Assembly: GCA_007026445.1 (NCBI GenBank)
Contig: VDMD01000002.1
Span: forward strand, 1,488,001-1,552,000
From: Schizophyllum amplum
Taxonomy: Eukaryota; Basidiomycota; Agaricomycetes; Agaricales; Schizophyllaceae
Length of the DNA stretch: 64,000 nt
Reading direction: 5' to 3'
This document shows, in pieces, positions 34,345-43,940 of this stretch. The position numbers and the translations under genes were made by a program. Each line of letters begins with the position of its first letter. The first letter of the stretch is position 1. The notes under the pieces are model-generated. The model did no database searches, was not told the origin of the DNA, and was given only the letters and a program-made list of their open reading frames with translations.

Positions 34345-36091
34345 TTAAGTTGACAGATGTTGCCGTCGCTTAGCGATGACCTTCTGAAGTGAGGCCTTCA
34401 CAACACCCACCGCCTTTTCCGTCTCCTTCTTGGTGAGCGCAGAGGTCATGACGAGGCGGATGCTCGGCCTGGGCTCGACGATCTCCTGACCACGCAGCCG
34501 CTTCGCCTTGCTAATCATGACGCCCTGCGCGAGTGCGTCCTCGACGACCTCCTGCAGCGCGCGCTCCTCGTCCTCGATGTCCCAGTCCCAGGTCGACGCG
34601 TCGCGCGGGAGCACCGTGCGCGGGTCGCTGTGCTTCGGCTTGGCCGCTGCGCTGGGATGGAGCGACCCGCTGGTCTTCTCGCGTTCGCGGTCACCTGCGT
34701 TCTTGAGAAGGAGGTGAATCATGGGCGATGCGGGGTGACTGGGGATGCTGATGCCCTCGACGCGCTCAAGCAGGGCACGTGCGGCGCGCACGTTCTCGCG
34801 CAGGGCCTCGAGAGTAGACGGGCCGTTCTTAAGGAGCTCGATACCCTCGGAGGCAGAGACGGCGAGGAGCGGAGGGGTGGTGGCAGAGAAGACGAAGGCG
34901 GCACCGTTGTTGCGTTGGTGGTCTATGGCAATCTTGGAACCGGCGCAGAAACCGCCCGACGAGCAAAGGCCAATGGCAACACTGCCGACAATCATGTCAA
35001 CCTTACTGGCGGGTACGTTGTAGAGTTCAGTGAGGCCGCGACCGGTGCGGCCGACGGTGCCGAAAGAGTAAGACTCGTCGAGGATGAGACGGTACTTGTG
35101 CTTGAACTTGAGTTCAATCTACGCGAGAGTCAGTTGTGGTTCGTGAAGGGGTATGGGTGGCATACCAGCTTGGGCAGGTCGACCATCTGGCCGTCCTTTT
35201 CGAAGATGCCCTCGGTGATGATGAAACGACGGGTGAGCTTGGCCCTCTTCTTGCGCATTTCACGGTGAACAGCCTCGCACACATCGTTCAGCGACTGCAG
35301 ATCATTATGGTCGAACCAGCGGACAGTCGAACGCGAGATCTGAATGCCCTTCTGAATCGCGAAGTTGACGCCGCGGTCCGCAATGATGATGTCGCCGCGC
35401 TTGCAAAAGGCGGGGATGACGGATGAGATAGTGCTAAAGCCCTGAGAGTAGAGGATAGCGGCCTCCGTGCCCAGGAAGTCGGCGATGTTGTTCTCAAGGT
35501 CGACGTGTACGTCGAGCGTGCCGTAGAACCCAGCCGGACCACAGCTGCCCAGACCGTACTTGCGCAGGGTCTCGACGGCGCGCTCCTTGATGTGCTCGTT
35601 GCCAGCCAGTCCGGTGAAGTTATAGCTGCATAGGTTGGTCACTGTCTTGCCGTTGCTGGCCAGCTTGGGCTTGGGACCGTTGGCGCCGGCAATGACGGGG
35701 ACCGCAGCAAGCTCGGCTTGTTCGCGGGCACTGAGCGGTTGACCGAGGGGCTCAGGGGTCCACTCGTCGACAAGCTCGTCGATTTCCTGAACGTGGTGAC
35801 TGGTCAGCTGGGTTAACAGAAGTATCAGGATTGACTGCGCACCTTCTCCGAGAACTCGATGAAGTGCTTTTCCGAGTTTGCGCGCGTCCTACGCTGGAAG
35901 ACGGTGCGGATGGCGAATATGAACAGGATGACCTCGAGCAGCGTCCGGCCGGGGTCGTTCTGGTGGGAGCTGCGCACATAACGCTCGACGACCGCGGAGC
36001 CAGGCAGCTTGTAGAAGGCGGCCTCTGCGGTCATTAAGGCATTTGAGACGGTGCTAAAGAGCGGCTCGAGCGACGACGGCACGGACGACAT
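34345..36091 (-). CDS. LCB1: Serine palmitoyltransferase subunit 1
   Basis: Membrane subunit of the first enzyme of sphingolipid synthesis (serine plus palmitoyl-CoA to 3-ketodihydrosphingosine), working with Lcb2 in the ER. ATG at 36091 ([19 protein letters not shown]). One membrane helix is near the N-terminus ([16 protein letters not shown]). The aminotransferase-fold body has [106 protein letters not shown] and [17 protein letters not shown]. At the last site Lcb2 has the PLP lysine, but this protein has none, as expected for Lcb1. The Cys in LGSCGP matches the residue altered in human hereditary neuropathy. Two introns, near 35120-35165 and 35785-35842. Stop at 34345-34347. Divergent from the cyclophilin gene. 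Confidence 0.97.
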
Positions 36092-36318
36092 CTTGGCGAG
36101 AACGGCGGCGGCGGCGACGACGACGACGACGACAAGAGCAACTTCGAGTCGGTCTTGATCCCCGGGTCACGGCGCGCGAGTCGCGTAAATGCAGTTTGTC
36201 ACCCGCTCGCGTGGGTGATCTCCTCGTCGTCCGCGGCGCTGAATGTCCGATCGAGATCATCCTTCTCGAGCATTCCCAGAGCATTCCGCCGGTCACTTTC
36301 AGCTTGTTCTCATCCACC
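36092..36318. promoter_or_regulatory. Shared divergent promoter, LCB1 and cyclophilin 40
   Basis: 227 bp between the two start codons. A CGG/CGA-rich microsatellite (about 36100-36135) lies next to the LCB1 start. No TATA box is visible. Confidence 0.5.
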
Positions 36319-37867
36319 ATGGCCTCCGAACGCCCACTTGTGTTCTTTGATGTGTCCATCGGCGACGCCCCCGCTGGCCGAATCATCTTTGAACTCTACT
36401 CGGACCTTGTACCCAAGACCGCAGAGAACTTCCGTGCGTCCCTCATCCCCTTAACCAAGTATGTCCTGACGCGGATCCATCATCTATACAGGCGCGTTAT
36501 GCACGGGTGAGAAAGGTGTCGGTAAAATGGGGAAGCCTCTCCACTTCAAGGGCAGTGCTTTCCACCGTGTAATCAAAGGGTAAGTGGTCGTCTTCGCCTT
36601 CCACCCCAACCAATGGTGAGACGACCACGCCAGGTTCATGTGCCAGGGTGGTGATTTCACAGCAGGAAATGGTACTGCATTGTCTGGGACTATCTGGCAC
36701 TCGATGCTCAAGGTCTGTCTGCAGGTACTGGCGGTGAATCAATATACGGCGAGAAGTTCGAGGACGAGGCGTTCTCCGTCAAGCACACCAAGCCGTTCCT
36801 GCTTTCCATGGTATGTTGGCCTATTATCCTATACTGTGCGAATATCTTACATTCACCGTAGGCGAACGCCGGCCCCAACACGAACGGCAGTCAGTTCTTC
36901 GTCACCGTCGCCGCCACCTCCTGGCTAGACGACAAGCATGTCGTCTTCGGCGAGGTGATCAAGGGCAAGACTCTCGGTGCGCGCACTTCTTTCACGTTAT
37001 ATCAATCAACTAAGCTCTTGTAGTCCGCCAGATCGAGAACACGCCAACCGACCCAAGCGACCGACCCAAGTCGCCCGTCGTTATCACTGACTGCGGCATC
37101 CTCTCGCGCGATGATCCCTCCCTGCAACCCGAACCGTCCGCCGACGGCGACAACTACGAAGACTACCCACAGGATGACAACCGCGACCTCGAGAAGGACC
37201 CGGCGCTCTGCCTTCAGATTGCCAAGGAAGTCCGAGAGCTCGGCAACAAGCTCTTCAAGGAGGGGAAGGCGGCGGACGCGCTGGCGAAATACGAGAGTAC
37301 GTACGTTTGCTGTGACGCTTCCTCCTCGGGAAGAAGGCCATCCGATCTTTGGCTGACACTCACGCAATTCAGAATCCATCCGCTACCTCGACCTCCATCC
37401 CGTCATGCCTGATGGCACGCCGCAGTCGATGAAGGACGATTTCGATGCGCTTCTTGTCCCGCTATGTCTCAACAGCGCATTGGCCGCGCTGAAGATCACC
37501 CCGGGAACGCACGACAACGGAGAGACGGCTATCGCGCACGCCTCGCGTGCACTGCGGCTCCTGAAGCTGAGCGACGCGGATAAGGGTAAGTCACTTTTTT
37601 CATAATTGCTAGAATATGCACTTTGACATATCCACCCCTTCACCTCTTCGTACTTGCTGACACTCCAAACCAGCGAAAGCCTACTACCGGCGCGGCCTCG
37701 CGAACGTCCGCACGAAGGACATGGACGCGGCGGAGTCGGATTTCGTTGAAGCCCTGAAGCTCGCGCCCGGAGACACGAATATACAAAGCGAACTTAACAA
37801 GAGGCGCGGCGATAAGAAGGCAAAGCTGGACAAGCAGAAGGCGGCGATGAAGAAGATGTTTGCGTGA
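36319..37867 (+). CDS. CPR6: Cyclophilin 40 (peptidyl-prolyl isomerase D)
   Basis: Prolyl isomerase and Hsp90 co-chaperone. ATG 36319 ([20 protein letters not shown]). The cyclophilin domain carries active-site [27 protein letters not shown] and [12 protein letters not shown]. The catalytic Arg, the Phe of SQFF and the cyclosporin-binding Trp are all present. An acidic linker ([17 protein letters not shown]) leads to a TPR domain: [30 protein letters not shown] and [20 protein letters not shown]. The end is basic ([20 protein letters not shown]). Stop TGA 37865-37867. At least seven introns, the TPR exons joined at about 37296-37373 and 37587-37673. The domain order and length fit the Cyp40/Cpr6 family. 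Confidence 0.96.
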
Positions 37868-38199
37868 AGGCTAGGAAAACTGAAGAAGGCATGGGGAATC
37901 AATGGTGTAATATCGCGGCTTATGGTGTAGAAATAAACAACTCGCCACAGACTTGATGGTTCATTGTGATACTTCGTTTGCACAGGTCACTACTCAAGTA
38001 TAGCTTGACTCAAGCGCGTTGAGCGCGCAGTTCAACCGTGACCAAGACGTGACCGGCCTTTTCCGGCCACCTTTGGAAGCGTTCCAACCCAACTTCCACT
38101 TCGCGTGATCTAGGCGTCAACTCAATTTAGGTGGACTTGTTCTGAACCAGGATATAGTATAGCGGCCATCCTGTCTAATCAAGACTATGAATCCTCACT
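37868..38199. other. Convergent intergenic region
   Basis: 332 bp between two converging genes. AATAAA at 37932-37937 is a plausible polyadenylation signal for the cyclophilin gene. Nothing else is recognised. Confidence 0.5.
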
Positions 38200-39074
38200 C
38201 TATGATATAAGACGGGAGAAGCCCCGGTTCCAGTCGCACCGCTGTGCCGCATTCCCTTCGCATCGTTGTATATCCCGCACGAGACCATCGTCGGTGACGA
38301 AGCAGGCGCCATGCACGTCATCTTCGGCGCTGCCAGGCAGGTGCTGTCCGCCTACGATACTGCGCTCCTGCTTCAATGTCTTCCTGGCGCGCTTTACTTC
38401 CTCTCCGTGCACGTGGCTGCGGTCCTGGAAGCGCCCCAGGCCGAATCTGAGCCCCAGGGAGCGTTGCGAGTCGGCCTTGGATTCGAAGACGAAGGGAAGT
38501 GTTGCCTCGAGTGTCATTGCGAGCAGGGAATCGTGACTGTGAAGGTCATGCGAGTCGATGAACTCCCGCATGCTTTGGTAGACGATACCGTTCATCCACC
38601 GCTGCAGAGCGGCCCCGTCCGTGGTGCGCGCAATTATTAAGATCTTGAGCCCCATAGGGACGAAAAGTGCGATGTTTTCGCAGAAGAAGAGGACCAGGTC
38701 AATGAGGTCGCGCTCGGCGAAGGGGCTGCCGACTTGAGGCACGAAGTACAGGAGGGCGTTTGGAAAGATATTGAGATGAGGCCTGGTAGGGAGGTAGGTA
38801 TGGTCGAGCAATATTCCCGGATGATGGGAAGAGCGTACCTCTGCAAATGAAACACGGATAGGTCTGCATAGTCACCCACTTGCGGCGCAATGCTCATCAG
38901 GTCCTCTTCCTTCGGCGTTAGCGGTAGATACGGCTTGAGTATATTTCGCGTTCGCTTCGATGCGTATGGGTTCCAGCGGTAGCGCTGGACGGATTTTGGC
39001 AGCCTGCCAAGCGTCTTAGGAATACGGCGACCGGGCTGCAGCTCATGGACGACGTTGACGAGGTCTTGCAGCAT
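38200..39074 (-). CDS. Hypothetical protein (272 aa)
   Basis: I do not recognise this protein. ATG at 39074 (MLQDLVNVVHELQPGRRIPK) and stop at 38200-38202. One intron of 56 nt (38783-38838) joins VFHLQR to PHLNIFPNALLYF in frame, and the two exons total exactly 273 codons. Seen: a basic N-terminal part with Pro- and Tyr-rich segments (LKPYLPLTPKEEDLMSIAP), a central region with hydrophobic runs (DLVLFFCENIALFVPMGLKI) that could be one membrane-associated helix or a buried core, and a His/Arg/Cys-rich C-terminus. The layout recalls a regulatory F-box-like leucine-rich architecture only weakly, so no function is assigned. Divergent from IMP2. Confidence 0.5.
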
Positions 39075-39480
39075 TTCGAGATGGGAATGCGGTATTTATA
39101 GAGGGAGCTAGATGAGTTGAAGACGCGTTTTGTTGCCAGACTGTCCGTTGACTGCAGAGGTGTGGCGAGAACGGAGGAGGATTATCATGGAGTCGGCGTT
39201 GCGCTCGAATGGCGGCCATTTATACCGGGACTCTGTCAAGAGAAGGTCATGGCTTCGGGCATGTTTTATGATCGAGATCAAAGACAAGACCTTGTGACGC
39301 CTTTCACGCCCTTTGTTTATGAGCGCTATGACCGTTCGGAGAAGAAGCCCGGCTTTGGTTCTGTTTGGCCAGGGTGAGCCTCGTGTGCGAAAAGGTGTGA
39401 CTCGCACGTGGTTCTCAGCACTGTCCTTCTGCGGCCATCAACGGATGAACACGGACAGTTGAAAGTTTACTACTCTAGCA
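39075..39480. promoter_or_regulatory. Divergent upstream region, hypothetical gene and IMP2
   Basis: 406 bp between two divergent start codons. Short open frames only; no repeat or RNA seen. GGTATTTATAGAG near 39091-39103 could be a TATA element for the minus-strand gene. Confidence 0.45.
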
Positions 39481-40300
39481 ATGCAGCGGCTACGGTCCTC
39501 CTTACGCTGGAGTCGATTTCCTCGTAGCATACTGTACTGGTCGCCACTTCTGTTCTTCTCCGCGCATCAATTTCCCATCCACACTGTGCTTGGGCGAAGC
39601 ATGCAGGTTTGCGAGTCCCTATTGTGCTAGTCTTTCCGGAATTGACCGATGCCACAGCCAACTCTCAACCCAGATGAATCTATGTTGAGAAGTGACATTG
39701 GGCTTTTTTGCCGCCTGCCAATTTACGGCGAAGACTTCCGTAGGGGCGACATAGTCGCAATGAGGTACATAGTATCCGCGCATTATGGTGGGCTTGACTG
39801 ATACCTTCGTAGATCTCCAACAAACCCGCACCGTATGCTTATCAAGCGTATAATTGCGCTTCCGGGGGATACCGTGAAGGCCTTGCAGCCATATCCTGCC
39901 GCTCAAGTCGATATACCAGAAGGGCATATGTGGGTAGAAGGTAAGAAATTGTCCTGGGCCTTATTGCGAGAGCTGCTGAATATACACGTCCTTAGGTGAC
40001 GATCCGTACCATAGCTACGACAGCAACCACTTTGGCGCGGTAAGTCACGTCTGTTCCATGAACCTCGAATTCGTTAGCTTACCTCCGAGTCGTCAGGTCC
40101 CCCTTGGCCTCGTTGAATCGAAGCTCACTGGATTGCTATGGCCGCTGGAACGCGCGGGATCCGTTAATCGACTGCATTCCAGCCAGCGAGCACTTGAACG
40201 GCGAAGACTACGAGACAATCGTCTTGTTAAGCCTATACCTTCACAGAAGCACTCCGTCCGAGACTCGAGAGATGACATCTCTCCAAGATTCATAACATGA
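39481..40300 (+). CDS. IMP2: Mitochondrial inner membrane protease subunit 2
   Basis: Type I signal-peptidase-like serine protease that trims proteins sorted to the intermembrane space. ATG 39481 begins a basic N-terminus (MQRLRSSLRWSRFPRS) with a hydrophobic anchor (ILYWSPLLFFSA). Splicing joins GRSMQ to PTLNPDESML, restoring the serine active site, and the general-base Lys is in LIKRIIALPGD. DFRRGDIVAMRSPTNPHRM, GHMWVEGDDPYHSYDSNHFG and VPLGLVESKLTGLLWP complete the fold. At least four small introns. The frame goes on to a stop at 40298-40300, adding about 45 Arg- and Ser-rich residues after the point where Imp2 proteins usually end. An unrecognised last intron is possible. Confidence 0.88.
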
Positions 40301-40555
40301 GCACTTCGAATTTTCATGCAGTGTGTTATTTCGTCACATTTGTTAGGTCAATAATGCTAGGTGGTACAGACTGTAAGTGATGCAGTCGCTGCCGAGGCAG
40401 CAGTCGTTGCGACTAAACGTCGCAGATAGTAGTAATACATGAAGAGTTATACAAGTCATCACCGCCGCCTCCCGTAGGGCCAGCTCATAATGCATCATCA
40501 CGCGGAAAGTCCTGTTCCTTCCTCCCTCACTTAGCGAAGCTGGATCTTGCATAAA

Positions 40556-42892
40556 TCAAGTGCCGCGAAGGATAGCGTCAGCCTCAGGAGTTCCTGCCGG
40601 CGGCACGTCGTCACGTAGGGATACCGCCACAGGGGAGACGTTCTCCTTGTAGGCGAGCGCGAACACGACGTCCATGTCCTCGAGACTACGTCCTGCAGTC
40701 TCCGGAAAGAAGAAGTAAACCACCGGGATGATGAGTGCGTTCAGGGCAGCAAAAACTGCAAGCCAAAGTTAGCACCGATTGGCGCCACAAAAAACCGACT
40801 TACCGATGTAGGTTCCCCAGTCGATATTCTGGAATGAAGGGCCAGTGACCATCACAACCATAAAGTTGAAGCTCCAGTTGGATGCCTATAATAATATTAT
40901 ATGAGCCAAAGATCACCAGGTATGCGTGAACACCAGTACGCACCGTCGACAACGCGTTCGCAGGCCCACGCATACGGAGACCAACGATCTCAGCCGGGTA
41001 CAACCAAGTCATGCCTAGCCAGCCAATGGCGAAGAACGAGTTGAAGACGAAGAGTAACACGCAGGACACGACTTGAGCCGCGCTGTTATCTTTCATGGAA
41101 CCGAGAATAGCGAGCAAGACCATGGTGATGCATTGGCCGATGGCGCCTGAAAAGATGGCATGAGAAAACCACATCAGACTGGGCTGTACTGCATACCGAA
41201 CAACATAAGCTTGCGCCGACCGACCCGGTCGATGAGGAAGATAGCGGCTATAGAGACCAGGAAGTATTCCGTGCCGTTGCAGGCCGCGACGATTCGCGAT
41301 TCGACATCGGCCAGACCGAGACGTTCGAAGAGCAGCGTCGCGTAGTACGTAATCAAGTTGATACCGGTGATCTCCAGGTAGCTTTAGCACAGACAGAGGT
41401 GAGCAGAAGGAAACAAGCGTACCTGCTGGAAGCACTGCACGACAATACCAAGGCAAACACGACGGAAGTTCTGGCTGGGCCCCCCGGTAAAGAGTTCCTT
41501 GAGTTCCGCCTTCGCGTCCTTGTCAACGCCTGGTGACTCGAGCTCGACAGCCTCGCGTATACCGCGGAAAGTAGTGCGGACGTGCTCGTCGGTCACTGGC
41601 TTATCCTCTAGCGCTGCTATGACAGCGAGTGCCTCGGCCTTGCGTCCGGCTTTGAAAAGCCAACGTGGCGATTCAGGTAGCTGAGCGAAGATGAGCAGTT
41701 GCAGACTGCGCGAATACAGTGGAAACTCACGTAGCCGATACCGATAATCATGACCAAGGCCAGCAGAATTTGGAGGGCAATAGGAACTCTCCACTGCGCG
41801 GACGAAGAACCGGCAAAGAAGCTGCATCATGGTTATGAATAAGTACTTGAACTGTTTGACAGCTGATAGACGCACCATCCGAAGTCAATCCACTGAGTAC
41901 GTAGACATATAGATAAGTTGATTGCCTTCCTGTCAGATGCACAAGCACGTACGTATCTGAAGGATGTTAGCCCGGGGCTTCTGGTGGTCACAAATGATGA
42001 CTCACGATAGCATGATACCTCCTGCAATCAGAGCACCTTCGATCATGATGAGACTGCCTCGACTAGACGCTGGCGAGAGCTCTGAGTGGTAAGAAGGCAC
42101 AGTCGAAGTCTGCATGCATGCATGTCAGTCGTCGTTGGTTCTCGCATAGCAAATGGCAAACGCACATTCAGACCGTTCCCCAAGCCAGTTACCACACGCG
42201 CTACGATCATCTGCGCATAACCATAGGACGCCGTTTGCAAGATTGCACCGATAATCATGATGACACCGCCGACAACAATGGTTCGCCGACGACCGAGGTA
42301 GTCGCCTACCCAGAGGTTCGCTAGCGCCCCGATCAGGCATCCAATTTCCTATATGTTGAAGCACTCTCATGAGCATGGCGCGAGAAAAAGATATTCGACG
42401 ATACACACGTAAATGGCGACAAGAAAACTCTGCAGAGTGGCATAGTTGGCCGGCCCCGTCGTCGCTGCGGTTTGTGGGAAGATTTCAACGAACTAGGGTG
42501 GGCCTCGGGTCAATAACTTATCCTTGGAATTACACTCATGCGGACGCACCTTGGGCGCGGTCAACAGTGCGCTCATAACGCCTTGATCATAACCAAACAG
42601 CGTGAAGCCTGGGAAAGGGTGAGCGGGGAAACATTTGTCATCGTCCAGAACGCGCGGGGAAGCTGGGGATGAGCGAGGAAAAGCGGGGCGAGCGGGGGAT
42701 TGGGGAAGGTCGACGGTACTTACCAGTTGCGGCGATGAAGGCGATGGCACCGGTGAGTGGCCTCCCCCTCAGGTGGAAGTGGTACTTCGATGCCTCATCG
42801 TCGTACTCGTTGAGGTCCAAGTCAGACGTGACGGACTTGTTCTCGTGGAACTGCTGGTCGTTCTTCTCGAGCTTGGACGCGGACAGCGACAT
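40556..42892 (-). CDS. MFS sugar transporter (sugar porter family)
   Basis: Twelve-helix sugar:H+ symporter of the plasma membrane. ATG at 42892 (MSLSASKLEKNDQQFHENKS) and stop TGA at 40556-40558. Family marks in order: GFTLFGYDQGVMSALLTAPK (across an intron of about 115 bp), LWVGDYLGRRRTIVVGG, YAQMIVARVVTGLGNGLN, VPSYHSELSPASSRGSL, YLPESPRWLFKAGRKAEAL, QQITGINLITYYATLLFE, IFLIDRVGRRKLMLFG, YPAEIVGLRMRGPANALST and YFFFPETAGRSLEDMD. The PESPRW and PETAGRSLE motifs are diagnostic. Numerous introns. The C-terminus is short (PPAGTPEADAILRGT). The substrate could be a hexose, disaccharide or sugar acid; sequence does not decide. Confidence 0.93.
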
Positions 42893-42939
42893 GGCGATCT
42901 GGGGGTGGGGGTGGGGAAGGCACTGTGTTCCTGCTCACG

Positions 42940-42947
42940 TATATATA
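42940..42947 (-). promoter_or_regulatory. TATA box of the sugar transporter gene
   Basis: TATATATA reads on the minus strand about 48 bp before the ATG at 42892 and is preceded by a GC-rich stretch. The spacing fits a short leader. Confidence 0.55.
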
Positions 42948-43402
42948 CGCGCGCTCCCCCATCTCGAGCGCGTTGGCGCCGGGACAAAAGGGGAGGACTG
43001 GAACTTCGCGGCAGCCTGATTGTGGAGCCGCCAATGACATTGTTCAATGCGATTGACCGGACGTAGGAGAAGACAAACAGCGGGGGTCACGCGCCAAGTA
43101 CGGTGGCCTAATTCCGATACCTCCAGGGCTTGTGGCGACTCCAGCTGCACATTCGCTGTTAAGCACCAATTATGTCCTAGAGGGAAGCAATCCAGCGCAG
43201 TTAAGTTGACCCCACTGCGCCCCGCATACCAGCACAATATGATCTGTGAGCACTGTGGGCATGCCGGGAGGAACTCAAGGGGTCGAGACGCGGAGGAGCT
43301 CAGGAACTTCAAGTTCGAGGCGGCAAAAACTCACACTTCAACCAAGGACCCCTGATTATCGGTGGGGAGGTCTATGTCATGGTCCGCCAAATTTGCCCTT
43401 TT

Positions 43403-43683
43403 TTTGTCCGACATTTTTTGCGCAATCTGGGTCGTTTTGTCCGGCTTTTCCAGAGACATCCTTTGAATTTTGGGCCGGACCGGAGGTCCGGCCACCCCAT
43501 ATGGTAAGTCGGCAGCCCCCGGGCACCCCCGAGGACGTTGAGGGGGGTCCCAGAGGGGCGAACAGAGGGTAATCTGGAGATTTTGTCCGACATTCGCCAG
43601 AGACATGCTCCCGACCAACCTTCAATTTGTCCGGCTTTTCCAGAGACCTTCGACCTTCAAAAGGCCAAAATTTGTCCGACATT
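43403..43683. repeat. TTTGTCCG[GA]C repeat cluster
   Basis: Five copies of TTTGTCCG[GA]C in the same orientation at about 43403, 43436, 43582, 43626 and 43671. Copies 2 and 4 share the longer form with CTTTTCCAGAGAC; copy 3 has CATTCGCCAGAGAC; copies 1 and 5 have CATT. The spacing is irregular, so this is not a simple tandem array. It may be a fragment of a repetitive element family. Confidence 0.6.
43473..43493. repeat. Perfect hairpin palindrome
   Basis: GGCCGGACC, a GGA loop and GGTCCGGCC form a perfect 9-bp-stem inverted repeat within the TTTGTCCG cluster. Confidence 0.7.
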
Positions 43684-43940
43684 GACATATACCTCGCCGC
43701 TAATAAGCAGGGGTCCTTTCAACCATGATCTCATGCCGGAACCGTGGGAACCGGCAATCAGACACGGATCACGCGTCACTTCCAGTCAACACAGGTCAAC
43801 ACTCCCGTGCGCAGCCATCCTCTGGGAGCTCAAAACGCCTGGACGCGACTTGGCTCTGCCCACTTCACCCATTTCCGCAGCTGCGTTGCATCTAGATCAC
43901 TTCTCTGGTACTGCCGCCAACAGGCTGCTCTCTCGACGGC

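Larger units (their letters stand above)
42948..43940. other. Intergenic region with degenerate repeats
   Basis: About 1 kb between the sugar transporter and the helicase gene. The left part is transporter promoter. The middle (43403-43683) holds the TTTGTCCG repeat cluster. Overlapping open frames of 75-155 codons on both strands reflect low-complexity sequence rather than genes. Confidence 0.55.

Noticed and set aside
34630..35268. 212-codon plus-strand frame inside LCB1
   Set aside because: Antisense shadow of a strongly conserved minus-strand gene; no domain and no start context.
43377..43688. 103-codon minus frame with repeated SLEKPDK-like words
   Set aside because: The words are translations of the TTTGTCCG DNA repeat, with no independent protein signal.
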